This document shows positions 50,292 to 59,570 of a stretch of 64,000 nucleotides of DNA, one piece after another. Source of the stretch: Crossiella sp. SN42 (GTDB lineage: Bacteria > Actinomycetota > Actinomycetes > Mycobacteriales > Pseudonocardiaceae). The notes below the pieces were generated by a model. It was not told the origin of the DNA. It saw nothing but the letters and a program-made list of their open reading frames with translations, and did not search any database. The position numbers were made by a program, and so were the translations under genes. The DNA is taken from assembly GCF_023897065.1 (NCBI RefSeq), contig NZ_JAMHIV010000026.1:1-64000 (forward strand), written 5' to 3'. The stretch's first letter is position 1; each line of letters starts with the position of its first letter.

Positions 50292-51968
50292 ATGACCGAG
50301 GTGGGGGCGCTGGCCGACCGGTTGGTCGAGGTGCTGGCGACAGAAGATCCGCTCAACGACCTACTCGACGGGCAGCCCGGTTTCCAGGGGCTGCTCCCCC
50401 AGATCTCCGCGGCCGGTCAGGCGCGGACCGCGGCCGCGGCGGCCGATCTTGCCGCCGCCGCAACGGAACTGGCGGTATCCGGGCCGGACGCGGTCACCAG
50501 GGACGTCCTGGTGCAGCAGGCCGAGGCGGTCCGGACCCGATCCGAAACCCGGCTGGCCGAGCACACCCTCCTGGACCTGATGCACGCGCCCGCGGTGGTC
50601 GCGCTCAACCGGCTGCCCGCGGCCCGGCCCGCGACCGCCGAGCAGGAGGAGTTCTTCCTGGCCCGGATCGCCGGACTCCCAGACTTCCTCGCCCAGGCCG
50701 CCGACCGGCACCGCGAGGGCGTGGCCTCCGGCCGGCTCCCGGTGGCCCGTTCCCTGCGCACGCTCACCGGGCTGCTGGAGAACTACCTCGCCCACCCCGG
50801 CCAAGATCCGCTGACCCAGGCGCCGCTGACCGGCGACCGCACCGCCCGGCGGGAACGACTGCTGGCCGAGGAGGTCCGCCCCGCGGTCGCCGCCTACCGG
50901 GCCACCCTCCAGGAGATCACCGGCCGCCCCGACGAACAGCCGGGCCTGTGCTGGCTGCCCGACGGCGAGGCGAACTACACCGCGCTGGCCCGCATGCACA
51001 CCACCACCGAACGCACCCCGGCCGAGCTGCACGCCGAGGGCCTGCGCCTGCTCGCGGACCTGGAGGCGGAGTTCGCGCGGCTGGGCGGGCCGCTGTTCGG
51101 GGTGCGCACCGGGGCCGAGGTGCGGGCGCGGCTGCGCACCGATCCGGCGCTGAAGCTGCGGGACGGGGCCGAGCTGCTCGCGCTGTCCCGGGCGGCCATG
51201 GACCGGGCCGAGGCCGCCGCGCCGCGCTGGTTCGGCCGGATGCCGGGGCACCGCTGCGAGCTGCGCGAGACGCCGCCGGACAAGGCGCCCACCGCCTCCA
51301 CCGCCGCCTACCTGCCGCCGCCACTGGACGGCTCCCGGCCGGGCATCTACTACGCCAACACCTACCGGGTCACCGAGCGGGACCGCTGCGTGACCGAGGC
51401 CAACGCCTTCCACGAGGCGGTGCCCGGCCACCACTTCCAGCTGGGCCTGGCCGCCGAGCTGACCGGCCTGCCCGCGCTGCGCCGGGTGGCCTGGGTGAAC
51501 GCCTACATGGAGGGCTGGGCGCTCTACTGCGAGCACCTGGCCGAGGAGATGGGCCTGTACTCCGGCGACCTGATGCGGCTGGGCGCGCTGGCCAACACGG
51601 CCATGCGCGCGGCGCGGCTGGTGGTGGACACCGGGCTGCACGCCTTCGGCTGGCCGCGCGCCCGGGTGGTGGCCTTCCTGCGCGAGCACACCGCGATGAC
51701 CGAGGTGGAGATCGCCTCGGAGACCGACCGCTACATCGAGACCCCCGGCCAGGCCCTGTCCTACCTGGTCGGCCGGATGGAGTTCCAGCGGCTGCGGGCC
51801 CGCGCCGAGCGGGAGCTGGGCGCGGACTTCGACATCCGCGGCTTCCACGACCTGGTGCTCGGCGGCGGCCCGCTGCCGCTGACCGTGCTGGACCGGGTGG
51901 TGGACGACTGGCTGAAGGTCGTGTCTCGCGGGTCTCGCACGCGATCGCCGGGCCCAGCCCGTTCCTGA
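50292..51968 (+). CDS. DUF885 metal-dependent hydrolase
   Basis: A 558-residue protein with the DUF885 signature NAFHEAVPGHHFQLGLA (HExxPGHH, zinc ligands and catalytic Glu), WVNAYMEGWALYCEHLAEEMGLY, and ETDRYIETPGQALSYLVGR. Members are annotated as carboxypeptidase-like hydrolases, some distantly related to M32. No signal peptide. The start ATG 50292 follows GGGAG closely. The last 16 or so residues (VSRGSRTRSPGPARS) are encoded by the left arm of a 162-bp inverted repeat, so the C-terminus seems to have been altered by that element. Confidence 0.85.
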   Translation: MTEVGALADRLVEVLATEDPLNDLLDGQPGFQGLLPQISAAGQARTAAAAADLAAAATELAVSGPDAVTRDVLVQQAEAVRTRSETRLAEHTLLDLMHAPAVVALNRLPAARPATAEQEEFFLARIAGLPDFLAQAADRHREGVASGRLPVARSLRTLTGLLENYLAHPGQDPLTQAPLTGDRTARRERLLAEEVRPAVAAYRATLQEITGRPDEQPGLCWLPDGEANYTALARMHTTTERTPAELHAEGLRLLADLEAEFARLGGPLFGVRTGAEVRARLRTDPALKLRDGAELLALSRAAMDRAEAAAPRWFGRMPGHRCELRETPPDKAPTASTAAYLPPPLDGSRPGIYYANTYRVTERDRCVTEANAFHEAVPGHHFQLGLAAELTGLPALRRVAWVNAYMEGWALYCEHLAEEMGLYSGDLMRLGALANTAMRAARLVVDTGLHAFGWPRARVVAFLREHTAMTEVEIASETDRYIETPGQALSYLVGRMEFQRLRARAERELGADFDIRGFHDLVLGGGPLPLTVLDRVVDDWLKVVSRGSRTRSPGPARS

Positions 51969-52077
51969 CGGCGGTGCCGAGACGGCCAAGTACGCCCGGT
52001 ACGAGGCCGCCTCGGCGCCACCGTCAGGAACGACCTGGACTCCGGCGCTCACGCACGAGACCCGCGAGACACGACCT
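51916..52077. repeat. 162-bp nested inverted repeat across two converging gene ends
   Basis: Outer arms of 22 bp (51916-51937 and 52056-52077; begins AGGTCGTGTCTCGCGGGTCT) are perfect. Inner arms GTTCCTGACGG (51961-51971) and CCGTCAGGAAC (52021-52031) are perfect and extend to about 21 bp with one mismatch and one wobble. The left arm codes for the end of the DUF885 protein and the right arm reaches the stop codon of the tryptophanase gene. It could be a bidirectional terminator or a MITE-like insertion; no target duplication was seen. Confidence 0.85.
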
Positions 52078-53443
52078 ACGTCCGGGGGGCCAGCCGGCAG
52101 TTGAAGTGCCGCAGCAGCGGCGGGTTGTGCGTGAGCCGGTAGCCGGGCACCCGCTCGGGGTCCTTGGCGATCTCGGCCAGGACCTCGCCCACGTACTCCA
52201 GGTGGCTCTGGGTGTAGACCCGGCGCGGGATGGCCAGCCGCACCAGCTCGTACGGGGCGGCCTTGGTCAGCTCGTCCTGCTCGTCGAACTCGCCGAGGTA
52301 GAGCGAGCCCAGCTCGGCGGCCCGGATGCCGCCGCGCCGGTACAGCTCCAGGGCCAGCGCGTGCCCGGGGAAGGAGCTGGGGGGCAGGTGGGTGAGCAGA
52401 CGGCCGGCGTTGAGGTAGATGGCGTGGATCCCGGCAGGCTGCACGATGGACACGCCGCCGGCCACCGCCAGCTCGCCGAGGTGGCGGGACTGTTCGGCGC
52501 GGGCGCGCAGGTAGTCCGGTTCGGTCACCTCGCGCAGGCCCTGGGCCAGCATGTCCAGGTCCCGCCCGGCCAGGCCGCCGTAGGTGCGGAAGCCCTCGGT
52601 GGCGATCAGCAGCAGCTCGCAGCGCCCGGCCAGCTCGGGGTCGCGCACCGCGAGCAGGCCGCCCATGTGCACGATGCCGTCCTTCTTCAGGCTGGCCACG
52701 CACCCGTCGGCCAGCGCGAAGGCCTCCCGCGCCACCTCACGCGGACTGCGGTGCTCATAGCCGGGTTCCCGCTGGGTGACCAGCCAGGCGTTCTCGGCGA
52801 AGCGGGCCGCGTCCAGGAAGTAGGGCACCCCGTGCGCGCGGCACAGCGCCGCGGCGGCCTTGAGGTTGGCCATGGACACCGGCTGCCCGCCGCCGCCGTT
52901 GTTGGTGATGGTCATGATCACCAGGCCGACCGGGGTGCCGTCGGTGAGCACCCGCTCCAGGGCCTCCAGGTCGATGTCGCCCTTGAACGGGGCCGGCTCG
53001 TCCAGGTCCTTGGCCGCCGGGCCGGGCAGGTCCAGCGCGGTGCAGCCGAGCAGCTCCACGTTGGCCCTGGTGGTGTCGAAGTGCGTGTTGCTGACGCTGA
53101 CCTGGCCCGGCTTGAGCAGCGCGGTGAACAGGATCCGCTCGGCCGCGCGGCCCTGGTGCACCGGCCACAGGTGCGGGTAGCCGGTCAGCTCCTCGACCAC
53201 CTCCTTGAACCGGAAGAAGGAGCGCGCCCCGGCATAGGACTCATCGCCCAGCGCCGAGGCGGCCTGCTGGGCCGCGGACAGCGCGCCGGTGCCGGAGTCG
53301 CTGAGCAGGTCGATGGTGACCACGTCGGCGGGCAGGTTGAACTGGTTGTACCCGGCCTCGACCAGCGCGGCCTCGCGCTGTTCCGGCGTGGTGATCGGGA
53401 TCGGCTCCACGACCTTGATCCGGTAGGGCTCCATCAGCGGCAT
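52076..53443 (-). CDS. tnaA: Tryptophanase / beta-eliminating lyase
   Basis: A 455-residue PLP enzyme closely matching tryptophan indole-lyase: EPYRIKVVEPIPITT, IDLLSDSGTGALSAAQ, HQGRAAERI, NTHFDTTRAN, TNNGGGGQPVSMANLKAA, LDAARFAENA and the PLP lysine in SLKKDGIVHMGGLL (K254). It is TnaA-like rather than tyrosine-phenol-lyase-like by the KKDGIVHMGG segment. The product would be indole, pyruvate and ammonia. It lies 22 bp downstream of an indole prenyltransferase gene. Tryptophanase plus DMATS genes are a known actinomycete cassette for prenylated indoles. The final residues end at the 162-bp inverted repeat. Confidence 0.9.
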   Translation of the reverse strand: MPLMEPYRIKVVEPIPITTPEQREAALVEAGYNQFNLPADVVTIDLLSDSGTGALSAAQQAASALGDESYAGARSFFRFKEVVEELTGYPHLWPVHQGRAAERILFTALLKPGQVSVSNTHFDTTRANVELLGCTALDLPGPAAKDLDEPAPFKGDIDLEALERVLTDGTPVGLVIMTITNNGGGGQPVSMANLKAAAALCRAHGVPYFLDAARFAENAWLVTQREPGYEHRSPREVAREAFALADGCVASLKKDGIVHMGGLLAVRDPELAGRCELLLIATEGFRTYGGLAGRDLDMLAQGLREVTEPDYLRARAEQSRHLGELAVAGGVSIVQPAGIHAIYLNAGRLLTHLPPSSFPGHALALELYRRGGIRAAELGSLYLGEFDEQDELTKAAPYELVRLAIPRRVYTQSHLEYVGEVLAEIAKDPERVPGYRLTHNPPLLRHFNCRLAPRT

Positions 53444-53465
53444 ACGGGGTGGCTCCGCTCTTTCT

Positions 53466-54569
53466 TCAGGATGCGAGGGACTCCGGGCGCGGCGGGGTGA
53501 CCGCGTAGCTTTCGGCCGAGAGGTACACGGTGAGCCCGGTGTGCGGGCGGCCCGTGCGCAGGGACAGGTGCGGGATGAGGCCGACGCCCTCGTTGAGCGG
53601 GCGGCGGGCCAGCACGGCCAGCGCCCGGTCCAGCAGCGCCCGATCGAGGCCGTGCCCTGCCAGCAGCGCGTGCGCCCTGGCCAGCGCGACCTCGTCGTCC
53701 TCGGCGTAGTCGCGCACCGGGAGGTAGACGGAGAACCCGCTGGCCCGGTCGGTGTCCCCGGCCAGGAAGCTCAGGCTGGAGATCAGCGGCCGCCCGGTGA
53801 AGCGGCCCCGGTGGCCGCCGGCGATCGCGGTGAACTCGCGGATCTGCTCCTCCTCCACCTGCCGGGCCGCGCCCGCCGTGCGCAGCAGCTGGGCCAGGTC
53901 GCCGTCGTGGTGGGAGAGGTAGACCTTGACCCTGGGGTCGGGCTGGGTGTGCAGGTCGATGGAGAAGAAGGAGTAGCGGTCCAGCTCGTCGCCGGGGCGC
54001 AGCCGCCGCCGGAGGTTGGGGTAGGCGCCGCCGAAGCCGAGCCGGGCCAGCCCGGCCTCGACCAGCTCGCCCGCGACGGCACGGCCGCGGACCTCCGGGT
54101 TGAAGTAGATCTTGAACGCCGGCGGCAGGCCGGGGCGCAGCACCACCGACCACCACCAGGCGAAGCGGCCCTGCGGGTGCTCGGGCAGGAACAGCTCGGC
54201 CACCGCCTCGAAGGCGGCCAGGGAGAAGCCGTAGCGCCGGGCCAGCCGGGGTAACAGCTGCTGAGCTGCGCAAACGTTTGCTTCGATGGACGCGCCCTCG
54301 CCGAGGGTTTCCAGCAGCAGGCGCACCGCGGGGCGGCCCGCCCGGTCGACGGCGAGGGAGAACTCGACCGGGGTGTGGTCGTCGGCGACATCGGAGGGCC
54401 AGGCGGGCGGTTGCCCGATCGGCCGGTCGCCACCGGGTCCGAGCATTTCCCGCACGAGGTCGGCGTATTCTTCGGCCGCATTTGTGGAATGGGAAAGACC
54501 GACCGCCCGGCAGAGCTCGCTGGTTAGTCCGGAAATGTCGTCAGCCAGCGAGAGCGTTGCCTTGCCCAT
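53466..54569 (-). CDS. Indole prenyltransferase (DMATS/ABBA type)
   Basis: A 367-residue ABBA-fold aromatic prenyltransferase. Landmarks: FAWWWSVVLRPGLPPAFKIYFNPE, RYSFFSIDLHTQPDPRVKVYLSHHD, SGFSVYLPVRDYAEDDE, and GLIPHLSLRTGRPHTGLTVYLSAESY, the repeated K-x-Y-x-N/S strands that bind the dimethylallyl pyrophosphate. Bacterial members such as IptA and SCO7467 prenylate tryptophan at the benzene ring. Next to tryptophanase this predicts dimethylallyl-tryptophan converted to prenylindole. In characterised clusters a flavin monooxygenase is also present; none is adjacent here. ATG 54569 follows a region with CGTCGTTACGACACCGACG. Confidence 0.9.
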   Translation of the reverse strand: MGKATLSLADDISGLTSELCRAVGLSHSTNAAEEYADLVREMLGPGGDRPIGQPPAWPSDVADDHTPVEFSLAVDRAGRPAVRLLLETLGEGASIEANVCAAQQLLPRLARRYGFSLAAFEAVAELFLPEHPQGRFAWWWSVVLRPGLPPAFKIYFNPEVRGRAVAGELVEAGLARLGFGGAYPNLRRRLRPGDELDRYSFFSIDLHTQPDPRVKVYLSHHDGDLAQLLRTAGAARQVEEEQIREFTAIAGGHRGRFTGRPLISSLSFLAGDTDRASGFSVYLPVRDYAEDDEVALARAHALLAGHGLDRALLDRALAVLARRPLNEGVGLIPHLSLRTGRPHTGLTVYLSAESYAVTPPRPESLAS

Positions 54570-54757
54570 CTGACTCCGTATCGTCGTTACGACACCGACG
54601 GCTGATCAACTTAGCCGAGCGGAGATCACGACGACACCGCTCTCCCAGTGACCGTGGCGAACTGCTGCAAGTTACGGAACGCACATCTCAGTGCGGCCGG
54701 GCATGACCGGCGGACGCCGCGCGCCCGCCGTTCGTGCACAGGTCAGAGATCACACGA

Positions 54758-55387
54758 CTACCCACCGTTGCCCGGACTGACCAGTTCCGCGTCGTCGCCC
54801 GCCGACTCGGCCAACCGGGCGAGCACGTGCTCGACCAGGGTCACCAGCGCGTCCTTGCTGGACTCGCGCTGGCGCGCGTCGACCATGAGCACCGGCACGT
54901 CCGGGTTGAGCACCAGCGCCTTGCGGATCTCTTCCGGCTCGTAGCTGTGCGCGCCCTCGAAACAGTTGACCGCGACCACGAACGGGATTTTCCGGCGCTC
55001 GAAGAAATCGACCGAGGGAAACGAGCTGTCCAGCCGTCGGGTGTCCACCAGGACAATCGCGCCAATCGCGCCATTGGCCAGTTCGTCCCACATGAACCAG
55101 AACCGGTTCTGGCCGGGTGTGCCGAAGAGGTAGAGCACGATCTCGGTGTTGATGCTGATCCGGCCGAAGTCCAGCGCGACCGTGGTGGTGGTCTTGCCCT
55201 CGACCCCGGCCAGGTCGTCGACGTCCTCGCCCGCCTCGGTCAGCAGCTCCTCGGTGCTCAGCGGGGGGATCTCGCTGACCGAGCTGACCAGCGTGGTCTT
55301 CCCCGCCCCGAAACCGCCGGCGACCAGCACCTTCACCGAGGTGGGGATCACCAGCTCGGCCTGCGGGTCAGATCCTGCGGACACCAT
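54758..55387 (-). CDS. cvnD: CvnD GTPase of the conservon
   Basis: A 209-residue Ras-like GTP-binding protein: P-loop GGFGAGKTT (24-32), DXXG-type switch GTPGQNRFWFMWDE, and IVLVDTRRLDSSFPSVDFFE with AVNCFEGAHSYEPEEIRKAL. Such proteins end the Cvn operon and act with the sensor kinase, roadblock and DUF742 proteins as a eukaryote-like G-protein system at the membrane. The ATG overlaps the cvnC stop region by 20 bp. The indole prenyltransferase gene begins 188 bp downstream on the same strand. Confidence 0.9.
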   Translation of the reverse strand: MVSAGSDPQAELVIPTSVKVLVAGGFGAGKTTLVSSVSEIPPLSTEELLTEAGEDVDDLAGVEGKTTTTVALDFGRISINTEIVLYLFGTPGQNRFWFMWDELANGAIGAIVLVDTRRLDSSFPSVDFFERRKIPFVVAVNCFEGAHSYEPEEIRKALVLNPDVPVLMVDARQRESSKDALVTLVEHVLARLAESAGDDAELVSPGNGG

Positions 55388-55739
55388 CGAGCACCGCCTC
55401 CAATAGGTTCCTACTCGGTCGTTCCACGGCCCCGGCGTACCGGGTGACCACGTCGCCGCGTTCGATCAGGTCGCTGACCAGGACCTTGACCACGATGAGC
55501 GGCACATCGATATAGGCGGCGACCTCGGCGACCGACAGGGGGTGCCTGCACAGGTCGATGATGGAGAACTGCTCCGGGGTCAGGGTCTGCAGGTCGTTGT
55601 CGGTCAGCACGCTCACGATCTGGGTGGCCAGGTCCAGCTCGGTGTTGCCCGGCCTGGTCCGGCCCCTGGTCATCGCGTACGGCCGCACCAGCGGACCGGC
55701 CGCCTCGTCGAACCAGTGCGCTTCCTCGTCCACTGGCAT
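55368..55739 (-). CDS. cvnC: CvnC DUF742 protein
   Basis: A 123-residue DUF742 protein: LVRPYAMTRGRTRPGNTELDLATQIVS, then a winged-helix-like FSIIDLCRHPLSVAEVAAYIDVPLIVVKVLVSDLI and a C-terminal RNLLEAVLDGVRRI. Members of this family are always found between the roadblock and GTPase genes of conservons. The 20-bp overlap with cvnD and 4-bp gap to cvnB show one operon. Its function in the complex is not established; a DNA- or protein-binding role is assumed from the HTH-like sequence. Confidence 0.92.
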   Translation of the reverse strand: MPVDEEAHWFDEAAGPLVRPYAMTRGRTRPGNTELDLATQIVSVLTDNDLQTLTPEQFSIIDLCRHPLSVAEVAAYIDVPLIVVKVLVSDLIERGDVVTRYAGAVERPSRNLLEAVLDGVRRI

Positions 55740-55743
55740 GCGC

Positions 55744-56169
55744 TCAGCTCCTCGGGGGGTTGGCGGCGGCGGTTTCCCGTGGGGCTGAGCTGAGGTAGAC
55801 GCCCACCTGCTTGACCAGCAGGTTCATCTCGTAGGCGATCATGCCGACGTCGGCGGTCTCCTCGGCCAGCAGCGCCAGGCAGGCGCCCCGCCCGGCCGCG
55901 GTGACGAAGAGGTAGGCGTGCTCCATCTCCACGATGGTCTGGCGCACGGCGCCACCGCCGAAGTGCCTGCCGGTGCCGCGGGCCAGGCTCTGGAAGGCCG
56001 AGGCCATCGCGGAGAGGTGCTCGGAGTCATCCTTGGACAGGTCCTGCGAACGGCCGATCAGCAGGCCGTCGGAGGAGAGCACGACCGCGTGCCGGACCCC
56101 GACGGTCCGCTGCACCAGCTCGTCCAGCAGCCAGTTCAGATCGGTGTTCCGAGAAGCCTTGTCGCTCAT
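55744..56169 (-). CDS. cvnB: CvnB roadblock/LC7 protein
   Basis: A 141-residue roadblock/LC7 domain protein: LDELVQRTVGVRHAVVLSSDGLLIG, MASAFQSLARGTGRHFGGGAVRQTIVEME and HAYLFVTAAGRGACLALLAEETADVGMIAYEMNLLV. It should bind CvnD as a GAP-like partner. I choose ATG 56169 since it gives the standard length; an ATG at 56226 overlaps cvnA (ATGA) and would add a 19-residue low-complexity leader. Confidence 0.92.
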   Translation of the reverse strand: MSDKASRNTDLNWLLDELVQRTVGVRHAVVLSSDGLLIGRSQDLSKDDSEHLSAMASAFQSLARGTGRHFGGGAVRQTIVEMEHAYLFVTAAGRGACLALLAEETADVGMIAYEMNLLVKQVGVYLSSAPRETAAANPPRS

Positions 56170-56222
56170 GCTGGGCTGACCTTCTTCGTCGAGGCCGACG
56201 TCGGGCGGGCGGCGGCCATTGA

Positions 56223-58997
56223 TCATCCTGGGAATGGGTCTGCGTCGCGTCCCTCGCGGGTCCCGCGCTGGAAGGCGGCCATGGTGTCGCGAACCTGCTC
56301 CGGCGAGCGTCCCGTGGTGGCCGGGACCTCGTTCTCACCGGTGTCGGCGGCGCCGGAGTCAGCGAGCAGCTGCGGTGCCAGGTTCTGCTGCGGCCGGCGG
56401 ACCGGCAGCGCGGGCCGTTCTCCCGTGGGCGCACCGGTGCGGGCCGCTGGGGAGCTGGCGCCACGGACATCGCCCGCGGTGCCGTTGCGGGCATCCGCCC
56501 TGGTGCCGTTGCGGTCATCTGCCGCGGTGGCGGCGCGGGCGTTGACCACCGGGATCTCCCCCGTGGTGGCGTTGCGGTCGACCCCGGCCGGCACCTGGGG
56601 CTGCTGCCCGGTCGGCGTGTTGTGCGTGAGCAGTGGCGCGTGGGTGAGCAGCGCGCCCGGCCCGGTCTGCTCCAGCGGGAGCCCGCCGGTGCGCTCGGCA
56701 GGCTGTTCCGGCGGGGCCAGTTCCTCGTGCTGGTAGCGGTCCTCCGGGGTCGAGGGCTTCTCCTCCTGGATGCTGGCGAAGGTCGCCCCGCCGAGCAGGT
56801 TGATCGAACGGCCGGGGGTGTCCTCGCCGCTGCTGAGCGGGTCGGCCCAGAAGCTGTGCAGGTCCCGGCCGGGGCGGTCGTGCTCACCCTCGGCCTGCTC
56901 GTCGTCGTCCACCTGGTCTTCTTCTGCCGCGCGCTGCTGGTGGACCGGTCCGAGCGGCGTGCGAACGGGTTTTCCCGAGCTGGTCGCCCGCTCCCGCTTG
57001 GTCAGTTCGCGCAGGGTGTCCTCGGAGAGCTGGGTGCGCACGTCGGAGGCGAGGATCTCATTCGGCACCAGGATGACCGCCCTGGTGCCGCCGTAGGGCG
57101 AGTCGCGCAGCTCGACCCGCACGCCCAGGCGCAGCGCGAGCCGGGCGACCACGAACAGGCCGAGCCGGGAGTCGCCCTTGAGCGCCATCGCGTCGAACTC
57201 CGGCGGGTCGGCCAGCATCGCGTTGGCCCGGTCCCGGTCCTCCTCGCTCATGCCCAGGCCGTGGTCCTCGACCTCGACCACGACGCCCTTGGCCGCGATC
57301 GAGCCGTGCACCTGCACCTGGGAGCGCGGCGGGGAGAAGGAGGTGGCGTTGTCCACCAGCTCGGCGACCAGGTGGATGGTGTCGGCCACCGCGGAGCCGA
57401 TGACCGCGGCGTCCGGGATCCGCTGCAGGCGGACGCGGGCGTAGTGCTCGGTCTCGGAGATGGCCGCGCGCAGCACGTCGACCAGCCGGATCGGCTTGCG
57501 CCAGCGGCGGCCGGGCTGCTCGCCGCCGAGGATGATCAGGTTCTCCGCGTTGCGGCGGGCCCGGGTGGCCAGGTGGTCGAGCTGGAAGAGGCCCTCGATC
57601 TGCTCGGGGTCCTCCTCGTGCCGCTCCATCCGGTCCAGGATCTTCAGCTGCCGGTGCACCAGGGCCTGGTTGCGGTGGGCGATGCCGAGGAAGACGTTGT
57701 TGACGCCCTCGCGGGCCTGGGCTTCCTGCACGGCCGCGGCGACCGCGGTGAGCTGGGCGGCGTTGAAGGCGCGGGCCACCTGGCCGATCTCGTCCCGGCC
57801 GTAGTCCAGGTCGGGCACCTCGACCGAGACGTCCACCGGCTCGCCCTTGCGCAGGCGGCGGACGATGTCGGGCAGCCGTTCGTGCGCGAGCTCCAGCGCG
57901 TCCCGCCGCAGGCTGTCCAGGCGCACCACCAGCGCCCGGTCCACCAGTTTCCGGGAGACCTTGAGCGCGACCATGATCGCCACCACGGCCAGGATGAGCG
58001 CGATGAGCGAGCCGATGAGCGCGTTGGTCAGCGAGTCGGCGCCGTCCTGCAATGCCCGGCCGGAGACCAGCTCGGCCTGCTGGATGGTGAGCTTGGCCAG
58101 CTGGTCGGCCACGCCGACGGTCAGCCGCTGCCACTCCTCCTCGCTGATACTCACCGCGCCCTGGCTGCCCCGGCCGCTGCGGGCGACCCACGGGCCGTTG
58201 CTGATCAGGGCGTTCTCAACCTCGGCGAGCCTTTTCCAGGAATCGCTGTCGCGCAACTGGCGATAACTGTCCTGGACCTCCTGACGAGCAAAGGGGATTG
58301 CGCTCTCCAGCTCGGAGTGGTATGCGCTGACCAGGTTGGTGAACTCAAGGTGGTCGGCCGCCGGAAGGCTACCGGTGGCGATGGCGCCGGCCATCAGCGA
58401 ACCGGCCCTGGACATGCGGTCACCGGACCGGAAAATTGCCGTCGCGCCGATACCGCCCTGGGTGGAGGTGACATCGGGCACGATACGGGCCTGGGTGTCG
58501 AACAACCGGGCGGCGGAATCCAGCAGCCGGTTGTAGAAGGCGTAGACCTGCGCCTTGTCGATACCGGAGGACTCGATCCTGGTGCGAATCCGGGGCAGCT
58601 CCTCCAGCAGGGAGTTGAGCTGGTTGATGCGGTCGACCACCGCGGGCGGGGCGTTGCTCACCACCGGCGGCAGGGCGGCCTTCATGACCCCGAGCGCCTC
58701 GTCGGTCTGCTGCTGCACCATGCGCAGCTCGGTGGTCAGCCCCGTGGCGGGTTTGCCCAGGTAGACCATGCCGAGCTGGCGTTCTTTCTGGGCCGAGGCG
58801 AGCGCGTTGACCGCGGGGATGGACACCGCGCGCACACCGGCGGCGACCTCACGCAGGTAGTACCCGTCGAAGATCAGGTAGGACGAGCCGGACACCCACA
58901 TGACGAGCAGGGCCACACTCGGGATCAGCACGGCGCCGGTCAGCCGTGTCCTGATCGACCGGTGGCTCTTCTGAGAACCGCTTTCTTCCGAGCTCAC
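56223..58997 (-). CDS. cvnA: CvnA sensor histidine-kinase-like protein
   Basis: A protein of about 924 residues. An N-terminal membrane helix (about 20-45), a nitrate/sulfonate-sensor (NIT-type) extracellular domain (about 60-300) and a second helix (ALIGSLIALILAVVAIMVAL) precede a HAMP-like linker and a GHKL ATPase domain with VAELVDNATSFSPP (N-box), VEVEDHGLGMSEEDRDRAN and KGDSRLGLFVVARLALRLGV. The phospho-acceptor His is not in a standard H-box. A 230-residue disordered, Pro/Thr-rich tail with repeated (R)NGT/RNAT motifs follows. The start is taken as GTG 58997 (GGAG upstream); GTG 59024 is also possible. It is the first gene of cvnABCD. Confidence 0.88.
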   Translation of the reverse strand: MSSEESGSQKSHRSIRTRLTGAVLIPSVALLVMWVSGSSYLIFDGYYLREVAAGVRAVSIPAVNALASAQKERQLGMVYLGKPATGLTTELRMVQQQTDEALGVMKAALPPVVSNAPPAVVDRINQLNSLLEELPRIRTRIESSGIDKAQVYAFYNRLLDSAARLFDTQARIVPDVTSTQGGIGATAIFRSGDRMSRAGSLMAGAIATGSLPAADHLEFTNLVSAYHSELESAIPFARQEVQDSYRQLRDSDSWKRLAEVENALISNGPWVARSGRGSQGAVSISEEEWQRLTVGVADQLAKLTIQQAELVSGRALQDGADSLTNALIGSLIALILAVVAIMVALKVSRKLVDRALVVRLDSLRRDALELAHERLPDIVRRLRKGEPVDVSVEVPDLDYGRDEIGQVARAFNAAQLTAVAAAVQEAQAREGVNNVFLGIAHRNQALVHRQLKILDRMERHEEDPEQIEGLFQLDHLATRARRNAENLIILGGEQPGRRWRKPIRLVDVLRAAISETEHYARVRLQRIPDAAVIGSAVADTIHLVAELVDNATSFSPPRSQVQVHGSIAAKGVVVEVEDHGLGMSEEDRDRANAMLADPPEFDAMALKGDSRLGLFVVARLALRLGVRVELRDSPYGGTRAVILVPNEILASDVRTQLSEDTLRELTKRERATSSGKPVRTPLGPVHQQRAAEEDQVDDDEQAEGEHDRPGRDLHSFWADPLSSGEDTPGRSINLLGGATFASIQEEKPSTPEDRYQHEELAPPEQPAERTGGLPLEQTGPGALLTHAPLLTHNTPTGQQPQVPAGVDRNATTGEIPVVNARAATAADDRNGTRADARNGTAGDVRGASSPAARTGAPTGERPALPVRRPQQNLAPQLLADSGAADTGENEVPATTGRSPEQVRDTMAAFQRGTREGRDADPFPG

Positions 58998-59570
58998 GAC
59001 GCTCCACTGCTTGTGAAAGACCACCCCGGGAAACCGCGGCGGAAATTCACCGCGCCGCTATCCACCAGGGGAAGTTGGACCGGAGGGGACGGTAACGAGT
59101 TCCTGGTTGAATACGACACCTTCCATACCGAGGAGTTCTCCCGCCCAAGCGCGGGGAGATTAACACGGACGCTGGCTTCGTTACCAGCCCCAACGAATGC
59201 GCATTAACGCAGAAGACGCGAAACCTTACCAGCGCGAGCACCCGCAAGCCCAGACCCGATTGACGGGGATTGGACTGTAAGTGCCGTCACCTGCGCTTTT
59301 TCCGCGAGTAACCTACCTCACTCCAGGTCATCACCCGACCCCGGCCCGTGTCGATCACCACCAAGGTCCCCCGGACGGCGGTCGCGCCCCGCCCAGGGGC
59401 CCTACTCACCCGGCTCGGCCGCCGATGCCCGAACGGGCGCTAGCACAATGCGCAGGACGCGAGCGTGACCACGATCACGAACCAAGAGAGAATCACCACC
59501 GGCTGTTCTCCACACCCTTTCCGAATAAAACGTGAGCAGTTTTCAAGTCTCTTTGCGAGGATCCCGCACC
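58998..59570. other. Intergenic region: cvnA promoter and unassigned sequence
   Basis: Relative to the rest it is AT-richer around 59080-59240, consistent with the divergent promoter area of cvnA. It contains GCTGG-N8-CCAGC (59171-59188). No gene is supported between here and the VOC gene at 59571. Confidence 0.5.

Noticed and set aside
49603-50356. Long upstream extension of the GNAT frame
   Set aside because: It passes through the promoter region and an antisense gene; the domain starts at ATG 49603.
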